Shown here: in pieces, positions 9,828 through 20,984 of the stretch
How the letters are laid out: every line of letters begins with the position of its first letter
How positions within the stretch are numbered: the stretch's first letter is position 1
Source of the DNA: Hyposmocoma kahamanoa
Taxonomy: Eukaryota > Arthropoda > Insecta > Lepidoptera > Cosmopterigidae
DNA length: 64,000 nt
Direction: 5' to 3'
NCBI RefSeq assembly: GCF_003589595.1
Contig: NW_020654133.1
Location: forward strand, 1,015,768 to 1,079,767
Notes under the pieces: generated by a model
Databases searched by the model: none
Told to the model about the DNA's origin: nothing
What the model saw: only the letters and a program-made list of their open reading frames with translations
Translations under genes and position numbers: made by a program

Positions 9828-10430
9828 ATTCATTAATAAAGACACTTATTGATTACTGTAAGATGTAAGATAGAAGTAAAAGATAATTACTAATTAATAT
9901 ATACTAATTAATTTTGAGATTTATAATTTAACTTAATGTAATTTTAAAGTGCCATGTTGATTTATAAGTACCCATAGTAGAACATACGTACAAAATAAGA
10001 TAAATAGTTAAAATCTGAAATATTTAATTTGTTGATTGTAAAAAAGTATATTACAGTTATTTATATAATAAATAATACGTATTATAGAAATACATAGTTA
10101 TTTTTTGTTGTAAACAAAGCACAATAATTAAAGGTGTGAAAGAAAAGGATTGAAGGTTACATTCTCGTTTTTTAATACTGTTACTACTTGCCACAATAGA
10201 TGTTACAACAAACCCCAAGCACGGGGTAAGTTGTAACACCGCTCTTTTTTTAATAAAATGCATTGTGTAGATTTGATATATTTTCAGTTCGAATTAATAG
10301 AATAATAGTTAGAGGATCAATCAATGTTTAGTTGGTAGTAATTTAACCAATACATCTCAAGATATATATATATATATATTTCCTTAAATTGTTACATCAA
10401 GTTCCTTGCTCCCCTACCGCTAAAAAATAA
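9828..10430. other. AT-rich non-coding stretch
   Basis: No gene seen. A short (TA)n run occurs at about 10,366-10,380. Confidence 0.4.
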
Positions 10431-10435
10431 AAAAG

Positions 10436-10585
10436 GTACCGCTGGAGCGATGAAGTCCAGAAAGATCTTGGCTAAAGGAATGGCTGGAAGGCGCAGGCGT
10501 AGAACCGGGAGGCGTGGCGGAATCTGGTGTCGGAGGCCTAGACCCTTTTTGGGTCACTGCGTCACCGAAGTGATATAAAATCTTT
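10436..10585 (+). pseudogene. LINE ORF2 C-terminal fragment with three stops
   Basis: One frame reads RWSDEVQKDLG*RNGWKAQA*NREAWRNLVSEA*TLFGSLRHRSD (stops shown as *). The pattern RWsDeVqKDL...W...A.dReaWR.lv.eA.t.fGSL is the end of a lepidopteran-type LINE ORF2. Three in-frame nonsense codons but no frameshift indicate old point-mutational decay. It could be the 3' end of the family that left the fragment at 8.2-8.5 kb. Confidence 0.6.
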
Positions 10586-11217
10586 TTTCGAAGCCTCATC
10601 AAGATTTCGATGCCTTACTTTCTCAAACTCGTGTCTTATAAAGAGTGATTATTCATGAGATAACAAAACTTTTTATTTATTTTAAATTTCTTATCAAGGA
10701 TCTTAATTTGAATGCTTTACTTTAAGAATAGGCAAAAGCCAGCGTGTGAATAGGAAGGAAATATGATGTGAAATTAGGCTGCAAAATTTGTATATACATA
10801 CAATCCATTTTTGTAACTTTTTGTAACAAAACATTTCAGTAACTTTGTGGTTTAAGATACAAGTTTCACAAAGTAAGTCGACGATTAAGCACTAAACAAG
10901 AACCTTGTCATATTTATGCATGACATATATGTTAAGGGACTGAAGAAAATAAGATGGAATATTGTTTATTTTCCCGGGTCGCTGCGTTACATTAGCGCAA
11001 GGGTATTGAATCAAATAATAATGCTATTCCCTTTCGATCAGGCAAATCCACTTTTTCATTCCCTTCGGCTTTCCTCGCCTCGTCATAACAGAGCAGATTC
11101 CGAGTATGCAATATTTCTGGATTTGCTTTTTGCATAAATATACATAACCACATACAAGCAAACCTCATACACGTATTACGTTTTTATGATATCAAACATT
11201 CAAATGATGGAAGGAAT

Positions 11218-11255
11218 AAGTGGGCCCGGTCGTAAGCGACACGCCTACTCAACTA
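11218..11255 (-). repeat. Family B repeat, 38-bp scrap
   Basis: GGTCGTAAGCGACACGCCTA is the reverse complement of the family B segment TAGGCGTGTCGCTTAC. Compare the larger minus-strand copy at 36.67 kb. Confidence 0.5.
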
Positions 11256-11960
11256 AATTTAGTCATTTATTGTAATTTGTCCGAAATGAAAATGTCTTTA
11301 TTATCTTTTACAAAATAAGCTTATACTTATACATATATACCTAATGGTCCTCACGTGTTATTGAATACAGTTTCGTTTGTGAAAGTCTGGTGTCTATACA
11401 TAGATTTAGATTAACCTGTGTTATAGAGCATCAGGTTGTCCCCCTTCCACCTCTAAACAGATGTAAGAAAAACTGATGCGTATACTTAAACAATCATAAA
11501 ATAAACTAAAGTAAATTATTATAGCCGGTAAAGGTAAGTGGTAAAATTTGTAAAAGTGCATGCTGTGATTTATTTTACGTAAATAAAAAAAGATCTTTTC
11601 AAAAAAACATTGCGATGTCCAAGGGGTAGTCGGGGTTTGCGGGGAGCTAACAGCCTTGTCAGTAGAGGTGGGCGTTTAAACGAAAAGTACTTAAAAAGTC
11701 TGCTTTTTAAAATAAGCGCATAAGCACGCTTTTCATTTTAAGCGTAAGCGTTGGTCACTGGTCAGAATAGAATACGTTTATTTGCCAGAATACAGTAATT
11801 GCAAAGGTCTTAAGTAATTCAACCTGCAAGCAGATGTGCAAATATTAATGGGATTCAATGTTTATTTAGTCAGTTCTATAGGTACTCAACAATTTCATTT
11901 TTTACAACGTGCCTAAGTTTCAAGCAGCGCCATCTATGTTTCCTGAACAAATTAATTCAA
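11256..11960. other. Non-coding stretch
   Basis: AT-rich. No gene or shared repeat recognised. Confidence 0.35.
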
Positions 11961-12179
11961 CTGCCTCCGTGGCCGAACGGTTACCATGCCGGACTGCCAC
12001 GCAGAGGTCCCAGGTTCGATTCCCGGGCCGGGAGAAATATTTGTATGGCCTACATTTATTTCTCTCGTGAGTTTGGGTGTAATTTGTGGTTGTCTATATG
12101 TGTGTCCATGGCACCCGCGACACAGGGTTTCCCTAGTGCGGGGCTATGTTGAGTGTGTGCGTTATTATTATTATTATTA
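11961..12179 (+). repeat. Family A SINE, full-length copy
   Basis: The cleanest copy in the window: CTGCCTCCGTGGCCGAACGG (A box), CCCAGGTTCGATTCCCGGGC (perfect B box), body TGTAATTTGTGGTTGTCTAT, GGCACCCGCGACACAGGG, GTGCGGGGCTATGTTGAG, and an (ATT)n tail at 12,163-12,179. A tRNA-type promoter with intact boxes suggests a recently active family. Confidence 0.9.
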
Positions 12180-12691
12180 AACAAAAATGACAATATATTA
12201 GCCATTTATATTTTATATTTATATATAGTCATATCACCAAAGATACCTAAGTGTTTCTAACCTACCTAAGTATTCACTGAATTGTGCCCACGTCGTCTGT
12301 CGCAACCGAGTTGTTGGAGCGTCGAATGATGTCGTTCTATTTTTGAAGCCGAAGATAACAAACTGTTTACTATCTTAACACTACAACTGTCCTTCGAGGA
12401 TGAGGAAGAAAAGCATTATTGTATTTTACAACATAGAACTCGCAGCTGTCAGTAACACACTTTTAACCATTGCCAAAAGCATTCTCTACGCTCTGCGTAA
12501 TCAATTACATTTAATCAAAACTTTTCAAAATTAAAGTAAATCACGAAAATACGTGTTACTTTGGTTTAAGTTAATTAATACCTAAATTTTAAGTTGCAAT
12601 GTTGCCTACATTGTTTTTGATTGATACTTACGAATTTGTTTTTTATTGTACTTAAAAATACGCATTTGACAAACATTTAGGGAGCAATTTC
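12180..12691. other. Non-coding stretch
   Basis: No ORF or repeat seen that matches other parts of the window. Confidence 0.35.
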
Positions 12692-12930
12692 TGTTACACC
12701 ATTTTTTGTAGCAAAACAATATTATAAAAATACTATGTTTTTATTCGACAGGATAATTTGTGACAGTAACTTTACATAAAAAATTTGTAATTGCATTTTT
12801 GCAATTTTGCATTTAAAAAAGAGATTAGATATATAAGCCAGTCAGTATTATTAGTAGAGTTACACGAATTAGAGGTTAGTTAGAGGTGTGTTAGTTTATT
12901 ATGTAACAAGGTAAATAAAAATATTTAACA
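12692..12930 (+). repeat. Possible solo LTR
   Basis: The 239-bp segment begins TGTTA and ends TAACA, a 5-bp inverted repeat of the kind that bounds LTRs. It contains a TATA-like TAGATATATAAGCC followed about 70 bp later by an AATAAA signal (in GGTAAATAAAAATATT). No second copy and no clear target duplication are visible, so this is a weak call from shape alone. Confidence 0.25.
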
Positions 12931-15900
12931 TAATTTGATTTATGCCATTCTTGCGTACGACGTGTGAATTAGTGATAGGTGTACCGTATCCAACGTCTCT
13001 TATTTTGGAACCAAATTTGTCCCCCGAGGAACACCCTTAGAGCACCAACCCCAAGGAGTACACTTTATACGCCTCAAAACTATTATATCTATAACCAGTC
13101 TTATTATGGTATAGGTTTAGATAATAGTTCTCTAAAATTGGTTTTATAGACTTATTTCACTCAAGTCAAAATTTTAAAACCTTCTTAATACCAAACAACT
13201 TAATTAAGTGTGATTTCTTGTGAGTCCTTATTTTAAGTTCATCTGTAGATCAACTCATTATTGGTCACGCTATAATAAAAAAAATTAAAAGGACCTTCGA
13301 ATAGGTCGTGGGGAGCTGCGGGATAGACGAGCTCGCAAGTAAAAGGAATGGAAGCCGCGTTACCACCAACCTTTATGCCCGAAACGTCGTAGAGCTCGTC
13401 TTTTTTCACACACTTCACTTGCGGCCGATCACCTATTGGCGTTATTACGCCACCATGTAATTTATTGCGTGCGCGGCTCAATGGCGGGGCTCAAGGGCGG
13501 AGAAGCGGGATATTTAATTTAATAAAATAATGCGATGTCGCGGATGCGGATTTTTCAGTTCGAATGTAACGTTGCACACACTTTTTTTTAAATTTCACTG
13601 GCGATTTATGTGGCTTTGGTGTAGCACGGATTAGGACGGGAAAGGTGAGGAGGTGCGAGCTCAGACAAAGTATACCTGGCGTTACCAATTATTTTTAGTA
13701 AAATTGTTCATACACATCCAGTAAAGTCTATTAATACTCTAAAAACTAGTGTTCAAAGATTATTATGGATATATTTCATCTATAGACATTCTATAGTATT
13801 TATGCTTATTGACAAACACGTTATAGCGCGTCTTCAGAAGATTTTATTTAAAAAAATACTATAATTAGCATTGACTTACAATTATATGGACGTCGGGTCC
13901 GCGCTAAAAAGTGTCCGCACTTGTAAGGCGCTAAAATCGTATACAGAGCGCGACACTCCGCTTTAGTCTTAATTTGTTCTACTGACAGCGCGATACTGCG
14001 ATGACATTACAATTTAAATTTGGAATAGGTTGACTTGGGACATTTTTTTCGTGGTTTTTGTATTAGACCCGTCGTCCATTTATTTGTAAGTCAATGATAA
14101 TTAGGGTTTTAACTCTATTGGACGTTGTAAGAGTTCATGCAAAATGGATAAAGTAAAGAATATTAAAAGATCTGGTGGAGATAGTGAACGTTAGATATTA
14201 AGTCACATCATTCGATACATTAGTCGGCAATTCGCGCGCGAGCCGGCCATGATGCATTTTTGTCTATTCACAAATAAATAAATGTTGTGAAGTAATTCTG
14301 TGTTCTGAAGTGATAAAAACAATTGAAATGAGCGAGCTACGTAACGCACCACCCGTAATCTGGCTTAAGCACGATGATTCAAAGCGGTTGCAACATTACT
14401 TCGAAGTGTGGATTGCAACACATCAAAGGCACGAGGCGCATGGTCAGCGCAACGTGGGATGGTGAGACCACTGAGACCAGCACTGCGCGACTCCGTGGGA
14501 GTAAAACACTTAGGTTCCAACATCGAACATTGTCGCATCTCGTTTTAGTTTTAGAGATATTTTATGTTCCTTTATTTTTGTGAAAGCTTTAACTTATTAA
14601 ATTTAGTAAAACGTATTCTGATTTTTTTAAGTCCTTCGGCTGTAGCTTTCGTAACTAGCGCGTAAACTACTGTACTTCAATGTTGTGTATGTGTATTGTG
14701 CCGTCTATCAATAGAATACAGTGAAACCATTGTGTGAAATGTGATTGGCGTGAAGAAATAACCTCAATTTCGTAATGAAAAATTTTATTTCTTTCGACAT
14801 AAGTTAAGTATGTCATTTAATATTTATCCACCTTTCTAGTCATATATACCACATTCCATATAATTTATACAGAATGACTTTTTTTGTGACAAATTGGATT
14901 TTTTAAATTATTTTTTTGACTTTGTGTGACGTGTGATGGGTTATTTATTGCATGAAACGCTCACCATTCCTATCACTTTTACTCCTTAAAAAGATTTTGT
15001 AATACTGTCAAAAGAAAAATCGCTTAGAAGCATCGCCTTTAGTAGACAATCATAAAAGCTTCACAGTAGTGAATATTCTTCTACAAGATCAACTATACTA
15101 AAGCAAGTAAAAATAATTTTTTCGTATTCTAAAGTTTTTCTATAGATAAAGCTATAGACAAAATGCTCCCAACAGTGTTTTGAAAAAAGCTTTAAATTCT
15201 TATCGCCAAATTTATTTTTAAAGAATGACTACGATGTAGCCGAGGAAGGTAAATCTAAGTTGAAATTAGCTCGAAGGAGCCTAAACCTTCTTGCAAATGG
15301 TTTGTTTTGTGAGTTATTTTGTCTATTTAAGTTATCTATAAATATTTAAAACCGAAAATCGATAACTGTATTTTTATAAAGTTTATATTTATACATAGAT
15401 ATTTAAAATTCAGCGAGCGCATTAGTTTTATGACAGGTTTTTTATTACTTTTCACAATATATTTAAAGTCGCACATCAATTCGCGCTTTCTAAACGATTA
15501 AACATTGCGCGAAAAAATCAGAAATATTATATCTAATTTCGCCATGTTGCAATTTTGATAGTTTATATTTCGTAAGCCATTAAACTTGAGATCTATTAGT
15601 ATTAAGAGAATTGCGTCTTACGTTTGTAACGCTTTAGTTACTTTTGGTTTTAAAATAGTATTACTAAGAAAACTATCATAGACTATAAATTATCTGAAAA
15701 CTGTTTAGACAAGACTAAATCATGTTCCACAAATGGTCTTGTAGCGTCCTAGAAGGGTTACTTGAGAAAAAGATAAGAATCACTTTTAACACTACCTACA
15801 GATAATTTCTCAAAGCACTCTTGTGATCTGCTAACAAAGTTGTGCCCACTTTTGCTTTAAATTATCTAGAAACCTTCTTCAAGGTATATTGAGGGAATTT

Positions 15901-16520
15901 GAACTCTTAAAATGTACAATGGAATTAAATTCTATTAGATATCTTATAGTATATATTTAGATACAGATGTGCTGCTTGGGCCTTCAGCATACGACATGTT
16001 TTATGGTCATAAGTTTTTATTAGACCATTCGCTACACTTTTATACAGGGTGTGGTAAAATATCCGATCATCCATTTCATCTGGCGGTCGTAGCAAACACT
16101 TTAAGGAAAAAAATGTTTTTAATTTAAGGTCCGTACAATGAAACGTAATATAAAATGCACATAAGGTTTTAATTCCGTCGAAATAAAGAGATAAAAATAA
16201 ACCAGCAACCATATTTATACCCAGTTCCAGTAAAAGGGTCTTTTAAGTGCGTCGTTTGTTCTTAACAAGCCCCGAGCTGAGGCGATGGTGTAAGATGTCG
16301 CAACGGAAAAATATACCATTTCAAAGGACATTATGTTAGAATGAAGAAGTGACAATGGGCAGGTCAGATTACAACACATCAAACGAGGCTTGTGATCATT
16401 GCCGGGCGGCTCCGTGTTGCGAGGCGGAATAACTTTGCTCGTCATTGTAGAGCCGAATAACAGTTTTGATGCAGTCAAATTCAGACTTTGTCAACCAGCG
16501 GTAGCCTGGATACAGATTCA
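12931..16520. other. Long stretch without a recognised gene
   Basis: Mostly AT-rich. Two weak coding-like scraps. One, minus 13,239-13,481, reads ITPIGDRPQVKCVKK...GGNAASIPFTCELVYPAAPHDLF and looks protein-like, but I do not recognise it. The other, plus 14,144-14,191, reads MDKVKNIKRSGGDSER and then a stop, possibly the start of a decayed ORF. Open frames at 15.9-16.5 kb minus lack motifs. Confidence 0.35.
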
Positions 16521-16529
16521 AGTATATGA

Positions 16530-16715
16530 CAATCATCATCGTATTATAAATCCCACTGCTGTGCACGAGTCTCCTCTAATGAAAGGGCTTAGACCATAGT
16601 CTATATACAGACTATATAGTCAGCCGCGCTGGCTAGAGCCAGTTGGAAACTTCACATATTTTCCAAAGGTTGTGAATCTTGATTTTTGCTACCACCAGCA
16701 TGAAGTACCACCACA
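16530..16715 (+). repeat. Dispersed LINE-tail-like repeat
   Basis: It starts with ATCATCATCG and continues CACTGCTGTGCACGAGTCTC, AAAGGGCTTAGACC, GCCGCGCTGGC, GGTTGTGAATC. This layout resembles a common lepidopteran 3'-end repeat ('atcatcatc... cccactgctg..cgagtctcctct..'). Similar sequence is seen at 42.8 and 55.7 kb. Confidence 0.5.
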
Positions 16716-16720
16716 ATGCA

Positions 16721-16952
16721 GTAAGGTCTTTGTGAAAGAGTTCGTCACTAAGCTGTAATGTGAGCATTATTGCGTTTCGGTTTTGAAGGGTAAAGGTGCT
16801 GGCCAAATTACAGGCACATGGGACTTTTCAACTTACGGCTAAGGGTGATTTAAGGCCCTGAGCGGTACTGCAACTGTTATGCGCAGACGCAGGCGTATGG
16901 TTGCTTACCATCAAGTGCACGACTTGTTCGTCCCATAACTTGGTATCGTAAA
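16721..16952 (+). repeat. Family B repeat
   Basis: Starts GTCTTTGTGAAAGAGTTCGT, has the core GGGTAAAGGTGCTGGCCAAA, and ends ACTTGTTCGTCCCATAACTT. Part of the left third (the CCACCTTACC segment) is deleted. It directly abuts a family C copy. Confidence 0.85.
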
Positions 16953-17195
16953 TAATCTCAGTACAGAATATTAAAAAAAATCTATCTCAAAAGTCATTCA
17001 TCCCCAAGTTTGCCACCCTTAGAGGTGGAATATTTTCTTCAAATATAAATAGGATCACTACTAAGGTGCCCACTTTCTATCCAATAAAGAATCATCAAAA
17101 TCGGTTCACAAATGCTGGAGCTATCACGTAATATACATACAAAAAAAACACTCGAATTAAGAACCTCCTCCTTTTTTGAAATCGATTAAAAAAGA
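16953..17195 (-). repeat. Family C repeat, short form
   Basis: Read in reverse it starts at AATCGATTTCAAAAAAGGAG and ends TACTGAGATT. The CAAACTTGGGG...ATGAATGACTTTTGAGATAG side is shortened. It follows the family B copy with no spacer. Confidence 0.8.
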
Positions 17196-17324
17196 AGTAT
17201 TACACTCACTTACTATACTACAATATTGTGTATGATAGGAAAAAGAGAGTGGTAACTCACTAACACCATTTGGAAAGACACAATCGACGCCTGCTCTTTG
17301 ATCAGACGTCTAAAATAATTATAA

Positions 17325-17450
17325 CTTTTTTTTATAAAAAAACCGACCTCAGAAATTCGTGAAAATACATCTATTTGCCAAGTTTTATTGATAACCTAGG
17401 TACGGGAAAGTGCGTGAAACCGGATTCATCCCCTAGTTTGTCACCTTACT
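17325..17450 (-). repeat. Family C repeat, right-end fragment
   Basis: Contains AAACCGACCTCAGAAATTCG, CTATTTGCCAAGTTTTATTG and GGATTCATCCCCTAGTTTGT. These are the right end and short-form middle in reverse; the rest is missing. Confidence 0.75.
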
Positions 17451-17875
17451 TCCTGACTTATTTCGCTTGTATGGTCTCACCATACTTAAGTACAAATCTG
17501 CGCACGCGGCAACCTACTTAGGCCGCGCGCAGCTCTTTGTTTTATATAACTAATTAATCTTTAATTTTAACTCAGTACGTCACCAACTGTCCACAGAGAC
17601 ACTACTTAAGGAAAGATTTGCCACCTAACACTTGTAACTTATTACGAAAATATACTTTGAACTTTCAAGCAATCTTTCTCTTCGTGCTACTCTACTACTA
17701 CAACTAACTTACAACTACAGTGCATGTATGGACTACACCTGGCCCATACATCGCTGGCTCAGCGACCCGACGTGGATCTTGGCCTTCTGATTCTGCCGGT
17801 TTTGTGCCAATTCGGACCATTCGGACACATTCAGCTCCTTCATCCTTCCAGCGATATCTCGAACCGCCCGCTGGA

Positions 17876-17921
17876 CGATCACGTCACACACATACAAAGA
17901 ATCAGTCGAATTGAGAACCTC
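17876..17921 (-). repeat. Family C repeat, part left of the LINE insertion
   Basis: ATCACGTCACACACATACAA followed by GTCGAATTGAGAACCTC matches the reverse of the family C left region (compare 22.72-22.76 kb). It breaks after ACCTC at 17,917-17,921. The element continues at 19,764 on the other side of the LINE. Confidence 0.75.
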
Positions 17922-19763
17922 AAATCAAATCAAATCAAATCATTTTATTCGTCATCATGGGTATAACAGTACAGATGTTAACGTTTAAAATATTGATCTC
18001 CATGACGTACCATCAAGGCATACGAAATGTAGAGTCTCAAAGAAACATTATTAATAAAAATCACATTACATTGACCAACTAATTATACATTATTAAATTA
18101 AACCAAGGCAATCTTAAATTTAAAAATAAAGTGATACAATTAAACAAATGTCAATAAATTAAAATACGTCATCAATTACAATACACAGTCATGTCTTTTA
18201 TAAATTAATAAAATTACAAAAATTCCTCCAGGGAGTAGAATGTTTTTTCAATAAGATAGTTAAATAATTTGCGTTTAAATTCGTCGAAAGTGTCACTCTG
18301 CCTGATCTGTAATGGCAATTTATTATAGATTTTAGGTGCCTTTACGAACATGCTTTTTTGAAGCAATGCAGTTCTACAAATTCTTTGGCGTAGCTGGCCT
18401 AGACGACGTGCTCGTGTGGCCAAGGGAAAAAGGTCCGGGTGATGTCGTATAAATAAGGCGGTTTCATAAATATACATGGGTGGCAAAGTCAGAATTTTTA
18501 AATCTTTGAAATAATTTTTACAACTGTCGGTCTGTTTTAGGCCACAAATTGCCCTTATACATCTCTTTTGAGCTCGAAAAACTTGTATGATATTACTTGC
18601 GTTACCCCAAAATAAGATTCCATATCTGAGTGTTGCAGCTACGTAACTGTGGTAAACCACAAGTAAAGCGTTTTTATTAACCACCTTAGACAATTTAAAA
18701 AGAGCATATGATTGCTTCGATAGTTTGTTACATATTACTTGAAGTTGCTCTTCCCATTGCATTTTCCTATTTATGTAGATTCCCAGGAATTTGGTCTCTT
18801 GTGTTTCATCTATGATATGGTTGTTATAAATTATTCTGTTTGTCAGAGAGTTGTCGCCTCTCTGTTTGAAATTCATAATCATTGTTTTGTCAAAATTTAG
18901 TAATAAATTATTCGATTTTAGCCATGTCATTACATTTACTAGGGAGTCATATATTTCATTTTCATTCTCAAATATAATAGTACAATCGTCAGCGAATAAA
19001 GTCATATGATTTGGAATCGATGTAGGCATATCATTAATATAAATAATAAATAGCAATGGGGCGAGTATACTGCCCTGCGGCACTCCGTACTTCACAGTTC
19101 TTGGAGAAGATTCGTACGTACCTTCGATTTTTGTTTTTAAAGAAATTCTACTAATTTGTGTTATTTGTGTTCTATTGCTCAGATATGATTTTATTAGTTC
19201 TAGAGTATTACCGCGTATACCATAAATTTCTAATTTTTGTAATAATATGTTGTGATCCACATAGTCAAAAGCTTTTGACATGTCCATATACAGTGCCATT
19301 ACTGGTTGTCTCATGTCCATTCTACTATAAATAATATTCAAAAATTCATAAATTGCAAGTTCGATGGATTTATTTTTGCGAAAACCCTTTTGTTCGTTAC
19401 AAAATATGTCATTTATTTCAAAATAATTATAAATACTATTAAAAATCACTTTTTCAACAATCTTCGAAAATATTGGTATCAAAGCTACAGGTCTATAATT
19501 TTTCATAATGTCACTTTGACCTTTTTTATAAAGTGGTTTAATTATGGTGGTTTTAAGTTTAGATGGGAATGTACCCTGCTCGAGGCATAAGTTGATTATG
19601 TGACTTAGCATTGGTGAAATTATATCAGACACAATTTTAATTATGTTTGTACTTAATTCATCGTAACCTGTACTGTTTGTACTCTTTAAGTCTCTTATTA
19701 TTTTACGGACTTCTTCCGGCTTAACAGGTCTTAAGAAAATCGATTTATAGCCATTAAACTTAC
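17922..19763 (-). mobile_element. 5'-truncated non-LTR retrotransposon inserted in family C
   Basis: The element runs on the minus strand. It is truncated at 19,763 inside ORF2. It carries most of the reverse transcriptase and C-terminal region, a roughly 290-bp 3' UTR, and a 3' tail of repeated TTTGA units (17,922-17,942 as AAATC repeats on the plus strand). ACCTC occurs on both sides (17,917-17,921 and 19,764-19,768), and the flanks together restore a family C sequence. The boundaries are therefore well defined, with a 5-bp target duplication. Confidence 0.85.
18214..19763 (-). CDS. LINE ORF2 reverse transcriptase, N-terminally truncated
   Basis: An open frame encodes the fingers/palm and thumb of a non-LTR reverse transcriptase. 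Counting from the internal methionine at 19,632: KPLYKKG (about 32-38) and NYRPVAL (45-51), motif A YMDMSKAFD (115-123), motif B GVPQGS (183-188), motif C FADD (213-216), and a C-terminal tail ending EKTFYSLEEFL. The same frame stays open upstream of that methionine (FLRPVKPEEVRKIIRDLKST) to the truncation point, so the methionine is not a true start. No stop or frameshift interrupts it. The endonuclease domain and ORF1 are missing, so it cannot move by itself. Clade not assigned. Confidence 0.85.
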
Positions 19764-19800
19764 ACCTCCTCTTGTTTTTTGGAGTCAGTTGAAACTAATG
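19764..19800 (-). repeat. Family C repeat, part right of the LINE insertion
   Basis: ACCTCCTCTTGTTTTTTGGA followed by GTCAGTTGAAA is the reverse of the family C left end, and completes the copy that stops at 17,921. Confidence 0.75.
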
Positions 19801-20425
19801 ACGGGTGAAAGCGGCGTGGGTGCATTAACAGGAACGTGGCGAATAGAACAGACGGGCGTGTTGGCAAATTCATAGATATCGTTGCGTGTTGGTATGTACA
19901 AAGAAAAGAATTCTGAAAAGAATGCAATTTCAGTGATGAGTTTATACACTGGTCCCGATTCGCTCGCTTTGGACGCGGGAGTTCAAATAAAGCCGTTACC
20001 GGTGTTTGGTTAGCGCGGACGGCGGGTTTGCCGCCGGTCAGATGGTCTTATTCAGTTTGTTTTGGACAAACACGCGTGTTATGTGTTCATCTTTGGAAAT
20101 AAGGAATTGTCTCGAAGTCACCAGTGCCGGTGTTGCTGGTGACTACGAGAGTTTCAGTCGCAGTTCAAACTTCAAGTTCAAACTGGTCGGTTGGTTGGTT
20201 CAACCTATAGTATTAGTTTAAAGTTCTTATCAATTAATCATTTATTCCATAAACTAAATACAATGAATTCATTTAAAAACTAAATTAATTACACAATCAT
20301 GTTAATCCGCGACGTGGGCTTCGTCGCATAAAAATTAATAATGCAATTCGCCAGACAGCCATTTTTATCCAAACTAGGACAATGAAAAAGGACCACTCTG
20401 AATCTTCAAAAAAAGCTGGTTCAGA
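19801..20425. other. Non-coding stretch
   Basis: Moderately GC-rich between 19.97 and 20.2 kb. No recognisable domain in the open frame at 20,006-20,221. Confidence 0.35.
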
Positions 20426-20429
20426 CGTC

Positions 20430-20860
20430 CCCATTACACTGGTATTATTACCCCGCTGAATGGCAGGCGAAATTTGTTGCACCAACTAAGATCCAGAGCG
20501 TGGACGGCAGCCTCTATCTCTAAGCCGACAACCCAAATCCCTGATGAAGATTTTTGGCCTCTGCACCTCAAGTCCCTGCAATCTCCATTGCAATTGGCAC
20601 AAAATCGTATATCGATTCCAAGGCACTGTACTTGGCATGTTTAAATTTTGCCGCATATTCTGCAGCTGATCTGGCAGATCTGGTGGTGTGACTACGGTGG
20701 GACGGTGCGGTGTACGGACACAAGTAGCGTCCCAAAAAAGGCACCGGTCCTTCTGCCATGGAACCAGTGGAAGACCGCCAGGTCTTTTGCCATCTGTACG
20801 GCACAGCCCCAGAGGCTCCAAGACACAAGTCACGTTAGTCAGTGCCAAAGCCGAACGAAA
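20430..20860 (-). pseudogene. LINE C-terminal domain with restriction-like endonuclease motif, broken
   Basis: The minus strand reads ALTNVTCVLEPLGLCRTDGK, KRPGGLPLVPWQKDRCLFWD, ATCV..., then after frame breaks QQISPAIQRGNNTSVMGT. The order 'EP.GL.R.DGKRPDG...W..gr.L.WDaTc...' up to 'ISiAIQRGNaaSiLGTLP' is a conserved tail of some arthropod LINE polyproteins. I interpret it as a PD-(D/E)xK-like (R2-type) endonuclease. Here KRPD is changed to KRPG, which removes the key aspartate. The copy at 35.2 kb keeps RPDG. Confidence 0.5.
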
Positions 20861-20984
20861 TCATTTCATGATTAGTTTAAAGACTCTTTTAATGTTTTAG
20901 TGATCTTCAATGTTCCCGCGAACAAAGTCACAAACTCGTAATTTGGCAAACAAAGAAAAGATCTTTCAATTATACCAACATACA

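Noticed and set aside
16030..16080. TACAGGGTGTGGTAAAATAT as a possible second mariner-type terminus
   Set aside because: Resembles the 5-kb element terminus only over the first about 10 bases, and no inverted partner was found nearby.
16607..16618. GACTATATAGTC 12-bp palindrome
   Set aside because: Too short to be meaningful in AT-rich DNA.
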